Below, piece after piece: positions 41,467-50,930 of a stretch of DNA of 64,000 nucleotides; position 1 is the first letter of the stretch; every line of letters begins with the position of its first letter. Made by a program: the position numbers and the translations under genes. The notes under the pieces were generated by a model that was given only the letters and a program-made list of their open reading frames with translations, had not been told where the DNA came from and made no database searches. This DNA comes from Clostridium sp. 1001271B_151109_B4. Its GTDB lineage: Bacteria > Bacillota > Clostridia > Clostridiales > Clostridiaceae. Where the stretch lies: NCBI RefSeq assembly GCF_015670405.1, contig NZ_JADPBQ010000003.1:75447-139446 (forward strand), in the 5' to 3' direction.

Positions 41467-42375
41467 ATGAGAGTAAGGAGAATACTAAGTCCATTGGTTT
41501 CAATTACACAAAATAATAATGAATCTTTAGCTATAGAAGAAGGACTAAATTTACTTAATATTTCATCTATGATTAATAATGATGATATCGTTGTCATTAC
41601 CCCAAATTGGGTCGGAGCTGGTGGACCTGAAATTGGAGATGTAGTTGGTCCTAATAGCTTAAAAAAGATTATTCAAATAATTAAAAGCTGTAATCCTAAA
41701 AGAATTGTAATTGCTACAGCTTCCGCTAGAAAAGATGTTGAAAAATTAATGATTGATATTGGTTTTATGGATGTTATTAAATCAGAAAATGTTGAATTTA
41801 TAAATTTAAATAATGGACCTTTTATTAATCTTCCACTTAATCATAATTGTCCAAAATCAATAGCTTTAAATAAACTATATGATGAAATGACATTTTTAAT
41901 ATCATTTACTCAATTAAAGATTCATGAAGAAGCCACTATTTCTGCATCTATTAAAAATATAGCCATGGGATGGCCAACTGGTGAAGAACAAGGTTATCCA
42001 AAAAAGAATTTAGGTATACATAAAGATTTGCATGGATTTATAAGTGCTATGCTCGAAAAGTTCACTATAGATCTTTCTATTGTAAGCGCAAGTCCTGCAA
42101 TGGTTGGAACTGGGCCTCATAAAGGAATTGGTAATCATACGGGCTTAGTTTTATGCGGAACTGATCCTATTGCTACAGATACTGTTGGTGCTAGACTACT
42201 TGGGTTTAAGCCTCAAGCCATAAATTATTTATATAAATCAATAAATAAAGGCCTTGGTTGCGGAGAAGTTACCACTGATTCTAGCTCGCCTATTAAAATT
42301 TTAGGTATGAGATTAATTGATGCTGAAAAGCACTTTAATAAATGTGCTTATGGAAAAGACTTTTCTATTGATTAA
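41467..42375 (+). CDS. DUF362 domain protein
   Basis: Protein of 302 residues that covers a DUF362 domain: VVITPNWVGAGGPEIGDVVGPNSLKKIIQIIKSC, IATASARKDVEKLM, then AIASASP-like SIVSASPAMVGTGPHKGIG, and CGTDPIATDTVGARLLGF. DUF362 proteins often carry a ferredoxin-like Fe-S domain; none is seen here. Function unknown, perhaps in iron-sulfur or metabolite handling. GGAGG precedes the ATG. It is divergent from the MATE gene, with about 220 bases between. Confidence 0.8.
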   Translation: MRVRRILSPLVSITQNNNESLAIEEGLNLLNISSMINNDDIVVITPNWVGAGGPEIGDVVGPNSLKKIIQIIKSCNPKRIVIATASARKDVEKLMIDIGFMDVIKSENVEFINLNNGPFINLPLNHNCPKSIALNKLYDEMTFLISFTQLKIHEEATISASIKNIAMGWPTGEEQGYPKKNLGIHKDLHGFISAMLEKFTIDLSIVSASPAMVGTGPHKGIGNHTGLVLCGTDPIATDTVGARLLGFKPQAINYLYKSINKGLGCGEVTTDSSSPIKILGMRLIDAEKHFNKCAYGKDFSID

Positions 42376-42377
42376 GC

Positions 42378-42540
42378 TAAATATTGAAAAGGGAAAATTG
42401 AAAATTTACGTTTGAAGTTCCCTATGAAAAGGGTATTCAGTAACAAGTGATAAGTTAAAATATAATTTATTCCTTAACTTGTCACTTGAAACTCTCCTTT
42501 CACCCTTGTCATTCAAAGAAAACCGTAGGTTTTCAACCTT
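42378..42540. repeat. Composite palindromic intergenic element
   Basis: Contains three fold-back units in a row: GGGAA...TTCCC (about 42391-42422), CAAGTGATAAGTTAA pairing with TTAACTTGTCACTTG (about 42445-42489, one G-T), and GAAAACC-GTA-GGTTTTC (about 42519-42535). Stacked short palindromes like these are common in intergenic DNA of clostridia. It fills the gap between the convergent DUF362 and ECF genes and may also terminate both. Confidence 0.5.
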
Positions 42541-42553
42541 AACTATTAACTAA

Positions 42554-43141
42554 CTAAACCGGTAATAATAAACCTGATTTTTTTAATATTGGTCTTATTG
42601 CATTATATATGATTGCTACTAAAATTACTGATACTACAGCATTTATGAATGTAGTTGCAGCGCTTAATTTTGCTAAAATCATAGCTGCATCTTGAGGTTG
42701 TCCGAGTATATATTGCTTATAAAAAAAGCCTACTATAGGATCTGCAATTACATTAAAAGCAAGTCCACATATTGATGCTATTAAGCTCCATTTAAAAATA
42801 TATTTACTATCATTACTTTCACTTATTTTTGCTATTTTATGTGCAATTAATCCAGTTATTAATCCTATACATAATTTTAAAATAAATGTTTTAGGTGCTA
42901 CTAATATATATACTGGATCAAGTAAATCAGCAATTGTCATTCCTATTGCTCCAGCTAATCCTCCGTACCATCCCCCAAGTAATAAAGCTGCTAAAACACA
43001 AAATGCATTTCCAATATGAAGTGAAGTTGCATCTCCACCTGGTACTGGAATTTTAATTTGTAAGTAAGTAAAAGATACAAAGCATAAAGCCGCTAATAAA
43101 GCTGTTTGAATTAATTTTTTAAATCTTATTTGGTTATTCAT
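42554..43141 (-). CDS. ECF transporter S component
   Basis: Substrate-binding membrane subunit of 195 residues with six helices. The region IPVPGGDATSLHIGNAFCVLAALLLGGWYGGLAGAIGMTIADLL is typical of the ECF-ribofla_trS-like family (PF07155). It should work with a shared ECF module (EcfA1A2T), whose genes are not in the window. The vitamin substrate is not clear: no FMN, TPP or cobalamin riboswitch precedes it. Confidence 0.82.
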   Translation of the reverse strand: MNNQIRFKKLIQTALLAALCFVSFTYLQIKIPVPGGDATSLHIGNAFCVLAALLLGGWYGGLAGAIGMTIADLLDPVYILVAPKTFILKLCIGLITGLIAHKIAKISESNDSKYIFKWSLIASICGLAFNVIADPIVGFFYKQYILGQPQDAAMILAKLSAATTFINAVVSVILVAIIYNAIRPILKKSGLLLPV

Positions 43142-43285
43142 TAATATTTGCCCCCTTAGATATAAAACTTTTAAATTATTTTATACCTTTTTATACCAAT
43201 AAATCAATTGTATGGGTACAAAATCGTATTCTATCTAGTAATTAATATTAGTTTAAAATCAAGTATCCATAGTAGGGCAAAAATA

Positions 43286-43966
43286 TTACCTTTTCTCAAT
43301 TCGATTACGTATATCTTCCATACGTTTATCTAAATCTGAACTAATTTTTGAACACTCAAGTAATTCTTTACTTATAATTTCAGCTTCTTCTGGAGCAATA
43401 TTTTTCTTATATCTTAATTTATGTTCCAAGCTTGCCCAAAAATCCATTGCTATTGTTCTTAATTGAACTTCTACCTTCATAGATTTCTTTTCATTTTGTA
43501 GGAATATTGGAACTTCTATGATTAAATGCAAGCTTCTATATCCACTTTTCTTAGGATTCTTTATATAATCTTTTTTCTCTATTAAGTTAATATCATCTTG
43601 ATTTAATAAGCAGTCTGCTAACATATAAATATCTTCTGGAAATGAACAAATTACCCTTACTCCAGCAATATCTTTTATATTTTCTTCTATTGATTCCAAT
43701 GTAAAAGGTAAATCTTTCTTATTTAATTTTTTTAAAATCCCATCATGGGATTTTAATCTAGTCTTTATACCCTCTATTGGATTTCTATCATATTGTAATG
43801 AAAATTGTTCATTCAACACCTTAAATTTTGTTTCAACTTCCATAATTGCACAACGATAATAAGCCATTAACTGCTTCATAGGCATCATATTTTTATGTAT
43901 AATATCTAAAACACCATCATTTATTATTTTTTCTCTTATTATTTTTTTTCCAACATCTTTTAACAT
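43286..43966 (-). CDS. Small alarmone synthetase (RelQ/YjbM-type)
   Basis: Protein of 226 residues with only the (p)ppGpp synthetase domain: IEGIKTRLKSHDGILKKL (ATP side), IKDIAGVRVICSF (catalytic Asp), GYRSLHLII, and VEVQLRTIAMDFWASLEHKLRYK. There is no hydrolase HD domain or TGS/ACT regulatory domain, as in YjbM/RelQ. It makes (p)ppGpp from ATP and GDP/GTP under stress. Single gene. Confidence 0.9.
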   Translation of the reverse strand: MLKDVGKKIIREKIINDGVLDIIHKNMMPMKQLMAYYRCAIMEVETKFKVLNEQFSLQYDRNPIEGIKTRLKSHDGILKKLNKKDLPFTLESIEENIKDIAGVRVICSFPEDIYMLADCLLNQDDINLIEKKDYIKNPKKSGYRSLHLIIEVPIFLQNEKKSMKVEVQLRTIAMDFWASLEHKLRYKKNIAPEEAEIISKELLECSKISSDLDKRMEDIRNRIEKR

Positions 43967-44012
43967 ATAACCATCCTTTACTATTATTAAATATCATTTG
44001 ATAATTAAATTA

Positions 44013-44214
44013 CTACTTAATATTATTCATATTTTCATATAAATATTTAATTGCCTCATTCATTGCAGCCTCACAATAAAATACACTTCCTCCATGATCA
44101 GCATTCATCTACTGCAAAAAAACTTTGCATTTTTATTATATTTTTTACATAATTCATATATGTTTCTTTTTATCTTTTCATCTCTTCATAACTATACTTT
44201 AATTCAAATCTCAT
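44013..44214 (-). pseudogene. Decayed small gene of unknown function
   Basis: AGAGGA precedes an ATG at 44214 that reads MRFELKYSYEEMKR and then stops. Read on in other frames, the sequence gives NIYELCKKYNKNAKFFCSR, a stop, and ADHGGSVFYCEAAMNEAIKYL to TAG at 44013. All three parts look like real protein, so this is probably one gene of about 70 codons broken by a stop and frameshifts. I do not recognise the family. The gap 43967-44310 contains nothing else. Confidence 0.5.
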
Positions 44215-44310
44215 ATTTTTTCCTCTATTTTTTCAAAATTTATTATGAATTCTATTATGTTATTCTTTATAGAATATTCAATTTTAATACACCTTTTCCC
44301 ACTTCCTTAT

Positions 44311-44766
44311 TTAATTATATTTTTGGTATATATCTATTCTATCATCTTTCAACTCTCCAATATAGTATTCCATTCCACCACCTTCAAGGTTATATTTTTC
44401 AAGTAAACATAAATTAGATTCTTCCCAAAATTCAACTACTTCAAAGTTCTTTTTATCATTTTGCATTATTTTTTTTATATTATCTGTTGCTGGATTATAA
44501 GATATTACTAATTCATTACTTTCTTTTGAATTTCCCATCAGAGTTTCATCATATATAGAGTCATACCCTGATTCAGTATGTGCAGCATATCCATTTGAAA
44601 AATATTGATATAATAAAATAATTTCACCACTTTTATTTATATTAACCTGTTTTTCATTCAAAAGTTCTATTCCATTTAAATCTAATTGTTCTTTTTCTTT
44701 TAACTTTACCTCTTTATTCTCCAAAGTTACCTCATATAATAACCCTATAATTTTCTTTCTCTTCAT
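44311..44766 (-). CDS. Hypothetical protein, about 151 residues
   Basis: I do not recognise it. Mostly charged and soluble. N-terminus MKRKKIIGLLYEVTLENKEVKL, a tyrosine- and serine-rich middle (YAAHTESGYDSIYDET), and a C-terminus with beta-strand character (GGGMEYYIGELKDDRIDIYQ). The open frame starts at 44790, but GGGGA before ATG 44766 gives a better start. Codon use is like its neighbours. It follows a decayed gene, which marks this as an accessory spot. Confidence 0.55.
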   Translation of the reverse strand: MKRKKIIGLLYEVTLENKEVKLKEKEQLDLNGIELLNEKQVNINKSGEIILLYQYFSNGYAAHTESGYDSIYDETLMGNSKESNELVISYNPATDNIKKIMQNDKKNFEVVEFWEESNLCLLEKYNLEGGGMEYYIGELKDDRIDIYQKYN

Positions 44767-44995
44767 CTTACTTCCCCAATCTATTATCATAATTTAATTA
44801 TAAAAATAAGTTATTACAAAATTATTAAGAAATAATCAAATTTAATAGCTAATCCATTTTTTCTTTATTATATATTAATTGGTTGACTTATCCATATAAG
44901 CACTATATACTTAAGTCAGATTCTAGATTTTGAATTTAGTTAATCTAAAATTCAACTTTCTTCTTAGAGAAAAGTTGATTAAGTAATTTAATATA

Positions 44996-45093
44996 AGACA
45001 GTTCGTAACCATCCTGTCTCAAAATAAAACTAGGGATTAATAATAGAATACTATTATTGTTTATTTAGGATGGATTTTTTCCATCCTTTTTTT
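44996..45093 (+). promoter_or_regulatory. preQ1-I riboswitch with terminator
   Basis: The aptamer has P1 AGACAG (44996-45001)/CTGTCT (45014-45019), the loop TTCGTAACCATC, and the A-rich tail AAAATAAAACTAGGG (45021-45035), matching the preQ1-I pseudoknot layout. A small hairpin AATAATAG/CTATTATT follows, then the terminator GGATGG/CCATCC (45068-45086) with seven T. Bound preQ1 should end transcription before queT-queF. The pathway neighbours agree fully with this call. Confidence 0.82.
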
Positions 45094-45114
45094 ATTTTTC
45101 TGGAGGTGATATTT

Positions 45115-45594
45115 ATGGAAAATACTATGACTAAAACAAGAAAATTAACAACTTCAGCTATTGTTATTGCTTTATATGTTGTAATAATGGTAATAACTCA
45201 AAGCTTTGCCTTTGGTGCTGTACAAGTTCGTTTAGCAACTAGTTTATATTCATTAGCTTATATTTTTCCATTCCTAGCTTTACCTTTGGGACTTGCGAAC
45301 GTTTTATCTAACATGCTACTTGGTGGATTAGGTATATTTGATATTATTGGAGGTGGATTAGTGGGAATAATAACAGCTTTATTAGTTTATGCTGTTCGTA
45401 AATATAAGTTAAATACTTACCTTACTATATTACCAATAATCTTTATTCCAGGTTTAATAGTACCTATTTGGTTGTCAATGTTATTAAATGTTCCTTATAG
45501 TGCATTAGCTATTAGCTTATGCTTAGGACAAGTTATACCTGCAATATTAGGTTCATTTTTAATTAATGCTTTAAAAAGTAAGATTGGAGAATAA
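45115..45594 (+). CDS. queT: QueT-family queuosine precursor transporter
   Basis: Membrane protein of 159 residues with five to six helices: SAIVIALYVVIMVITQSFAFGAVQVRLATSLYSLAYIFPF is the QueT (ECF S component) N-terminus, then SNMLLGGLGIFDIIGGG. It takes up queuine or preQ0/preQ1 through an ECF module encoded elsewhere. The frame is open to 45070, but that part is the riboswitch terminator; GGAGGTGAT serves ATG 45115. Four bases separate it from queF. Confidence 0.9.
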   Translation: MENTMTKTRKLTTSAIVIALYVVIMVITQSFAFGAVQVRLATSLYSLAYIFPFLALPLGLANVLSNMLLGGLGIFDIIGGGLVGIITALLVYAVRKYKLNTYLTILPIIFIPGLIVPIWLSMLLNVPYSALAISLCLGQVIPAILGSFLINALKSKIGE

Positions 45595-45597
45595 TTT

Positions 45598-46080
45598 ATG
45601 AGAAATGATTTAGAATTAAATTTACTTGGAAATCAAAATATAAAATATGAATTTGGATATAATCCAGATATTTTAGAAACCTTTGACAATAAGCATCCAA
45701 ACAATGATTATTTTGTAAAGTTTAATTGTCCTGAATTTACAAGTCTTTGTCCAATTACTGCTCAACCTGATTTTGCTACAATTTACATATCATATGTACC
45801 AAATATAAAAATGGTTGAAAGTAAGTCATTAAAATTATACTTATTTAGTTTTAGAAATCACGGTGATTTCCATGAAGACTGTATGAATATAATTATGAAG
45901 GATTTAATTAAGCTTATGGATCCTAAATATATTGAAGTTTGGGGTAAATTCACTCCAAGAGGCGGTATTTCAATTGATCCTTACTGTAACTATGGAAAAC
46001 CAGGTACAAAGTGGGAAGAAATTGCCTTTAATAGATTAGCTAATCATGATTTATATCCTGAAAAAATAGATAATAGATAA
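45598..46080 (+). CDS. queF: NADPH-dependent 7-cyano-7-deazaguanine reductase
   Basis: Enzyme of 160 residues of the short (type I) QueF family. Catalytic Cys51 in FTSLCP, Asp58 in QPDFA, and the NADPH/substrate motif E74-SKSLKLYL with [10 protein letters not shown]. It reduces the nitrile of preQ0 to preQ1 in queuosine synthesis. Next to queT and under the preQ1 riboswitch. queCDE are not in the window, so this organism may rely on import of the precursor. Confidence 0.93.
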   Translation: MRNDLELNLLGNQNIKYEFGYNPDILETFDNKHPNNDYFVKFNCPEFTSLCPITAQPDFATIYISYVPNIKMVESKSLKLYLFSFRNHGDFHEDCMNIIMKDLIKLMDPKYIEVWGKFTPRGGISIDPYCNYGKPGTKWEEIAFNRLANHDLYPEKIDNR

Positions 46081-46089
46081 TAAAAATAA

Positions 46090-46129
46090 ACAGTAGACAA
46101 CTTTGTATGAAAACAAATTTGTCTACTGT
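46090..46129. terminator. Bidirectional terminator, queF / TPR gene
   Basis: ACAGTAGACAA (46090-46100) plus TTTG pairs with CAAA and TTGTCTACTGT to 46129, one mismatch. T-rich flanks on both strands. Confidence 0.8.
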
Positions 46130-46132
46130 ATT

Positions 46133-47047
46133 TTATCCAAATATCTCTTTATATCTTTCTAACTCTCTAATAGCATTAAGTTCTTCGTCTTCTTTCATAT
46201 ATTCCTCAAAAAAATCATTTAGCTCAATAGACTTAAGTATATCCTCTAATGCTAAATCTAATTTATTTATACATACATAAAAGCAAGCTCTATTATAGTA
46301 TAAAAAACCTTCATCTTCATTTTCTAAGATTCCTTCATTAATTATTTCAATTGCTCTATTATAATTTTCTTCTTCTCTATACATTACAGCATAATTTAAA
46401 TAACTATATGGATAATAAGGATTTTCTTCTATAGATTTTTTATAATATTCTTCTGCTAAATCTAAATATCCTAACTTTTTATTAAATACACCCATATTAA
46501 AAAGAATTCTAAAATGATTATTATCTATTTCTAAAGCTTTTTCCATGTATTCTAAAGCAAGTTTTGTATCTCCTAATTCATCATAAATACATCCTAAATT
46601 AGCATTTGCCCATAAATCCTTTGGATTTATCTTTAATACTTCCTTGTAATTCCTTATAGCCTCTTCTTTATTTCCTAATTCATCATAAGCATTAGCTAAA
46701 AAGAAATATGCCTTTTCGTATTTATTATCATTTTCTATAGCTTTCTTATAATATTCAATAGCTTCTTCATATAATTCATCATCATCATAAATTATCCCCA
46801 AGCCATAATAAGCTATGGCATTACTATCATCTAATTCCAATACTCTTCTATACATTTTTTCTGCTAAATCAAAATTTGCTATTTTATCATAAAGAAATGC
46901 TAAATCTAAAATTAAATCTATATCACTTTTTCCTTCTGGACAATTATATGCCTTTTTAAAAAACTTTAAAGCTTTCAAATAGTTCTTTTCAGTCATAAAG
47001 TTTCGTCCTATTGATATATAGTTATCAAACATGTATGTTTTATCCAA
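46133..47047 (-). CDS. Tetratricopeptide repeat protein
   Basis: Protein of 304 residues made of about eight TPR units of 34 residues (for example ALKFFKKAYNCPEGKSDI, AEKMYRRVLELDDSNAIAYYGLG, AIEYYKKAIENDNKYEKAYFFLA, ALEYMEKALEIDNNHFRILFNMG). No signal peptide or membrane segment, so it is a cytoplasmic scaffold. It probably binds another protein; the partner is unknown. Single gene. Confidence 0.85.
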   Translation of the reverse strand: MDKTYMFDNYISIGRNFMTEKNYLKALKFFKKAYNCPEGKSDIDLILDLAFLYDKIANFDLAEKMYRRVLELDDSNAIAYYGLGIIYDDDELYEEAIEYYKKAIENDNKYEKAYFFLANAYDELGNKEEAIRNYKEVLKINPKDLWANANLGCIYDELGDTKLALEYMEKALEIDNNHFRILFNMGVFNKKLGYLDLAEEYYKKSIEENPYYPYSYLNYAVMYREEENYNRAIEIINEGILENEDEGFLYYNRACFYVCINKLDLALEDILKSIELNDFFEEYMKEDEELNAIRELERYKEIFG

Positions 47048-47430
47048 AACTCTTCCTCCTAAGTTATATTAAAAAGCTGCATAAAGAGGAACTGATCTAA
47101 TTCCATTTTCAAATCCAAAACTCTTGGAATATACTCTTATTCAATATATAAGCTTATATTATATATATATTGTTGCAAACTTTTAGCCCTTACATTATCT
47201 GCGCCTTTACTTCTAATGGCAATATATTTATTCCCTTATCTTGAATTAAGAATTTAATATTGCCTCTATACATTTTTCATAATTTAATTTTATATTCTTT
47301 ATAGATTTTTATCAAACTTATTTTTATCATATCTATTTTTCATCTTTTAAAGCATTGCTAATGATTGAACTTATAAAATCTAAATTCCTTTAAATAAATA
47401 TAATTCTTACCTAATATAATTAAATACAAA
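47048..47430. other. Gene-free interval of about 380 bases
   Basis: AT-rich, with an ATATATAT tract near 47160. On the minus strand a short open stretch close to the TPR start (about 47065-47140) reads RVYSKSFGFENGIRSVPLYA and stops. It looks like the end of a lost gene but has no start. No other ORF or strong stem. Confidence 0.3.
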
Positions 47431-47467
47431 AATATAGCTGCAACCCTAAATAAGTTGCAGCTATATT
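47431..47467. terminator. Terminator after the FabG-like gene
   Basis: AATATAGCTGCAAC is perfectly complementary to GTTGCAGCTATATT with a nine-base loop. T-tracts on both strands. Confidence 0.8.
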
Positions 47468-47494
47468 TTTAAAATTTAACTTATATACTTAACC

Positions 47495-48256
47495 CTATAT
47501 AACAGTAGCACCATCAACAGATAAAATTGCACCACTTATATAGCTTGCCATATCTGAGGCCAAGAATAAAAATGCATTTGCAATATCTTCTGGATCTCCA
47601 AGTCTTCCAACTGGTATATTAGCAGCCATTCCTTTTATCATATTTTGATCAAGTGCTGCTACCATATCAGTTGCAATTATTCCAGGAGCCACTGCATTAA
47701 CTCTTATTCCATCCTTACCAAGCTCTCTTGCTAAAGATTTAGTTAATCCATTTACTGCAAATTTAGATGTAGGGTATCCAACACCTGACTTTTGACCATT
47801 TATACTTACTACTGAACTTGTATTAAGTATAACTCCTTTTCCATTTGCTTTCATCTTTTCAGCTGCAATTTTACTACAATTAAAAACAGCTTCAACATTT
47901 ATATCTATTACCTTTGCAAAATGATCTGTATCTTGATCATATATACTAACACTATCACTTATACCTGCATTATTAATTAAGACATCTATAGATCCCCACT
48001 TATCAATAACTTGTTCCATCATATTTTTAACATCTGCTAGATCTAATAAATTAGTTGAAAAGCCAATAACTTCATAGTTTGAATTTATACTACTAAGTTC
48101 TGATAAAGCTTTATCTACAGTTTCCTTTCTCGATCCACATAATGCAACCTTAGCTCCACTTTCTAGGAACGCTTTTACAGTTGAAAAACCAATTCCTCTA
48201 GTTCCACCAGTTACAATAACCACCTTATTTTTTATACTTTGTTCTAAAATTCCCAT
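47495..48256 (-). CDS. FabG-like short-chain dehydrogenase
   Basis: SDR of 253 residues with TGGTRGIG (16-23), NNAG (about 91-94), and the catalytic Ser-Tyr-Lys in NTSSVV and GYPTSKFAVNGLTKSLARELG. C-terminus IANAFLFLASDMASYISGAILSVDGA is the usual FabG ending. It could be a 3-oxoacyl reductase or a sugar or steroid dehydrogenase; there is no fatty acid cluster here, so the housekeeping role is less likely. Single gene. Confidence 0.88.
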   Translation of the reverse strand: MGILEQSIKNKVVIVTGGTRGIGFSTVKAFLESGAKVALCGSRKETVDKALSELSSINSNYEVIGFSTNLLDLADVKNMMEQVIDKWGSIDVLINNAGISDSVSIYDQDTDHFAKVIDINVEAVFNCSKIAAEKMKANGKGVILNTSSVVSINGQKSGVGYPTSKFAVNGLTKSLARELGKDGIRVNAVAPGIIATDMVAALDQNMIKGMAANIPVGRLGDPEDIANAFLFLASDMASYISGAILSVDGATVI

Positions 48257-48377
48257 AAATCATCTCTCCTTTTATATTTTATTACAAATCATAAGTTAAG
48301 TAATAAATTCAACAAAACTGAATTTATACAATTATATTTTAAGAATCCCCCTTAGGAGTTTCAACTATAACTACTAA

Positions 48378-49784
48378 CTAAAATATTGGTTCTTGATTAT
48401 TCATTGAATAACCATCATTTCTAACATCTTTCATATCTACTATATTATCTTTTATCTCAACCTTACTAAGCTTCTTAACAGCTCCATAAGATTCTTTTAA
48501 TGAAAGTCTTTCTCCTCTTCCTGAAATAACCCATAATACTTTATATCCTCTAGGTATCACCCCTAATTTGTCTTCTCCCTTACCATCAGTGAAATAAATT
48601 AATAAATTAATATTTTTATTATTTGCATATTCAAAAACAGGGGTAAATCTAGTCCCTCCACCAGAAGAACATCTTTCTTTTACATCATTTATATTTTTAA
48701 CCTTATATGCTCGTTTAATCTCTTTATCACATTCTATTATAGTTATTTCATGATTATAATTTTTTACTATAGATAAAACTTCTTTAATCGCTTGCTTAAA
48801 TTCTTCATCACTTATACTGCCACTTATATCAATTGCAACTGCAATTTCAGCTTTATGATTTCTAAGCTCACCCCTTAAATCTAATCTATTAGGTTGCCTT
48901 CTATTTCTTCTTGTTATAGTTTTCTTTTTATTACTTTCTACTGTCCCCATTAATTTTTTAAGGAATAAATTCCACGGAATCTCGCCCTTACTTTTTTTTA
49001 ACGAAGCAATCATTCCTTCTATATGAATAGGTATTACACCTTTTTCAGAATTACTTATAAACTTTTCAGTAAAATCCCTAAGAGTTTTTTCGTCTATGTT
49101 TTCACTTTCATCCCAAAGGTCATGAGTAGTTTCTGGGTCATATCCATTTTCTGATTCTTCTCCCCAGCTATCATCCTCTTCACCTTCATCATTTTCTTCT
49201 AATACATTTAAAACATTTTGAATATTTTCAGCATAATATTCGAATGAATTATAAGGTTCAAGATTTAATTCATACTTTAAATTTATACCTTTTAAAGTAG
49301 TTGCATATGGTGGTAAATTATTTAAGTATTGATTTACTACTATATCCATAGCCAAATTAATTGCAAGTGTACTAAACTTTCCCTTTAATTCCTTTGCTCT
49401 TACTAAATGCATAGATAATACATGATGAATTTCATGCTTAATAGTACTTTCCATTTGTTTTATATTAAGCTGCAAAAATATTATTGGATTAAAATATATA
49501 ACATATTTAGCACCTTTAAAATTTATACCAGTTGGACTATTTATATCAAAGCGTATTTCTCTGCCCATTTGAAATAAAAAGTACCCATAAAAATTATCCT
49601 TTTCTTCCACAAGGCTTAAATTCACTTTATCTACCAACTTAAAAAATTCTTCTTCAAACTCTTTAGGAATATCTACATCAAGCTTTTCCTTAGCACGAAG
49701 TGTTTTAAACATTACTGAAGCATCTACTATTTTCTCAGCCCTTTTATAAAGTGAACTTTTTATACTTTCAAAATTACTTTCCAT
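48378..49784 (-). CDS. DUF2201 metallopeptidase-like/VWA protein
   Basis: Protein of 468 residues with two parts. The N-terminal DUF2201 region carries H117-E118-I-H-H121, a HExxH zinc motif, with H126 close by, then LAMDIVVNQYLN. A long acidic linker follows (EENDEGEEDDSWGEESENG). The C-terminal VWA domain has the metal-site motif AIDISGSIS (DxSxS), then SGGGTRF and YFTDGKGE. VWA proteins work as partners of MoxR ATPases in activation of target complexes. Three bases separate it from the ATPase gene. The substrate of the peptidase-like part is unknown. Confidence 0.88.
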   Translation of the reverse strand: MESNFESIKSSLYKRAEKIVDASVMFKTLRAKEKLDVDIPKEFEEEFFKLVDKVNLSLVEEKDNFYGYFLFQMGREIRFDINSPTGINFKGAKYVIYFNPIIFLQLNIKQMESTIKHEIHHVLSMHLVRAKELKGKFSTLAINLAMDIVVNQYLNNLPPYATTLKGINLKYELNLEPYNSFEYYAENIQNVLNVLEENDEGEEDDSWGEESENGYDPETTHDLWDESENIDEKTLRDFTEKFISNSEKGVIPIHIEGMIASLKKSKGEIPWNLFLKKLMGTVESNKKKTITRRNRRQPNRLDLRGELRNHKAEIAVAIDISGSISDEEFKQAIKEVLSIVKNYNHEITIIECDKEIKRAYKVKNINDVKERCSSGGGTRFTPVFEYANNKNINLLIYFTDGKGEDKLGVIPRGYKVLWVISGRGERLSLKESYGAVKKLSKVEIKDNIVDMKDVRNDGYSMNNQEPIF

Positions 49785-49787
49785 ATT

Positions 49788-50918
49788 TTATCCCCTTATT
49801 GAACTATAAGCTTCAAAATAACTTTCTACAAACTCTTCATTTTGTAATGCACTTTTATAACTTTCAGGATATCCAATTTTCATATCCTTCATAATTCCTA
49901 CCATTAAATCTACAGGATACTCTTTTAAAAACTCAATAAATCTATTAATGTAATAAGAATCTTCATCACCAAAGCTTTTGATATTTTCTTCTAAAGATTT
50001 TAAAATATTCATTGCACTTAAATAAAGTCTAGTATGACTTTCATTTTTAACCTTTTCTACAACTTCCTCACTTAAGGTATCTCCAGCAAATACTTCCTCA
50101 AATGATATTAAAGGACTATGTTCAGCTTCGATAAAACTTATAAATTCTTCTGCTATAACTTTTCCTACATTACCTTTTATAACATTTAAAAATACAGCTC
50201 TAGGTATAGAATCTTTCTTTTCTTTATAAATTTTAAGTGCTTTAGAAACTCTTTCATAACTTCTTGGCGTTGCCCTTACATCATCTTCATTCATCTTATG
50301 TAAATATTCTGGGAATGTCGAAATAAATTCTATTACTTCTTGCTCAATTCCAGCTTCTATTGCCCACTTTAACCAAATATTATGATCACTTTCCATATTA
50401 AGCCATACAAATCTATTTTCTTGAGCTGCATCCATATCAACTACTTGATAATCAAAATCAGAACCATATTTGCTTGATGGATTCATTGCTGCTAATATAT
50501 TTACATCATCATGTAATTTGTATCCGTTTATCTCTCTATTTAATATTAAATTCATAAGTTCTTGTTGAACTGTATGCTCACAACGATTTATTTCATCAAT
50601 AAATAAAAGTACCTTATTACCCTTAGCTATTTCTTCATCAATTTCCCTTAACTTTGTATGAACAGCATATATCGTTGTCTTCTTTTCAAATTTATCTCCA
50701 TTAGAATTCATAGCTATATAGGATTCTACAGTTGGTAATCCTCCTATTTCACCTTCCTTAAGAAGATTACCATCAATAACTATTAATCTCCATTTATTTT
50801 CTTTAGCTAATTTTTTTGCTAAAGCAGTTTTTCCAATTCCACTTTCACCAACTACTAAAGGCACCTCATCCGTCGCTAGTACCAATTCCACACTTCTTAA
50901 TGTATCTATAAAATTCAT
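49788..50918 (-). CDS. MoxR-type AAA+ ATPase
   Basis: ATPase of 376 residues: Walker A GESGIGKT (24-31), Walker B LLFIDEINRC (about 106-115), sensor 1 AAMNPSSKYG, and arginine-containing ATPRSYERV. The C-terminal helical domain is typical of the MoxR/AAA_5 group. MoxR ATPases act as chaperones with VWA-domain partners. It lies between a 22-residue-repeat gene (12 bases upstream) and the VWA/metallopeptidase gene (3 bases downstream), so the three are one operon. Confidence 0.9.
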   Translation of the reverse strand: MNFIDTLRSVELVLATDEVPLVVGESGIGKTALAKKLAKENKWRLIVIDGNLLKEGEIGGLPTVESYIAMNSNGDKFEKKTTIYAVHTKLREIDEEIAKGNKVLLFIDEINRCEHTVQQELMNLILNREINGYKLHDDVNILAAMNPSSKYGSDFDYQVVDMDAAQENRFVWLNMESDHNIWLKWAIEAGIEQEVIEFISTFPEYLHKMNEDDVRATPRSYERVSKALKIYKEKKDSIPRAVFLNVIKGNVGKVIAEEFISFIEAEHSPLISFEEVFAGDTLSEEVVEKVKNESHTRLYLSAMNILKSLEENIKSFGDEDSYYINRFIEFLKEYPVDLMVGIMKDMKIGYPESYKSALQNEEFVESYFEAYSSIRG

Positions 50919-50930
50919 TTTTTCTTCCCC

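Noticed and set aside
44094..44417. 107-codon plus-strand ORF rich in Phe, Tyr and Leu
   Set aside because: Antisense to a decayed gene and the start of an AT-rich region; no ribosome binding site.
45070..45114. Extended N-terminus of QueT
   Set aside because: The extra codons are the terminator stem and T-tract of the preQ1 riboswitch.
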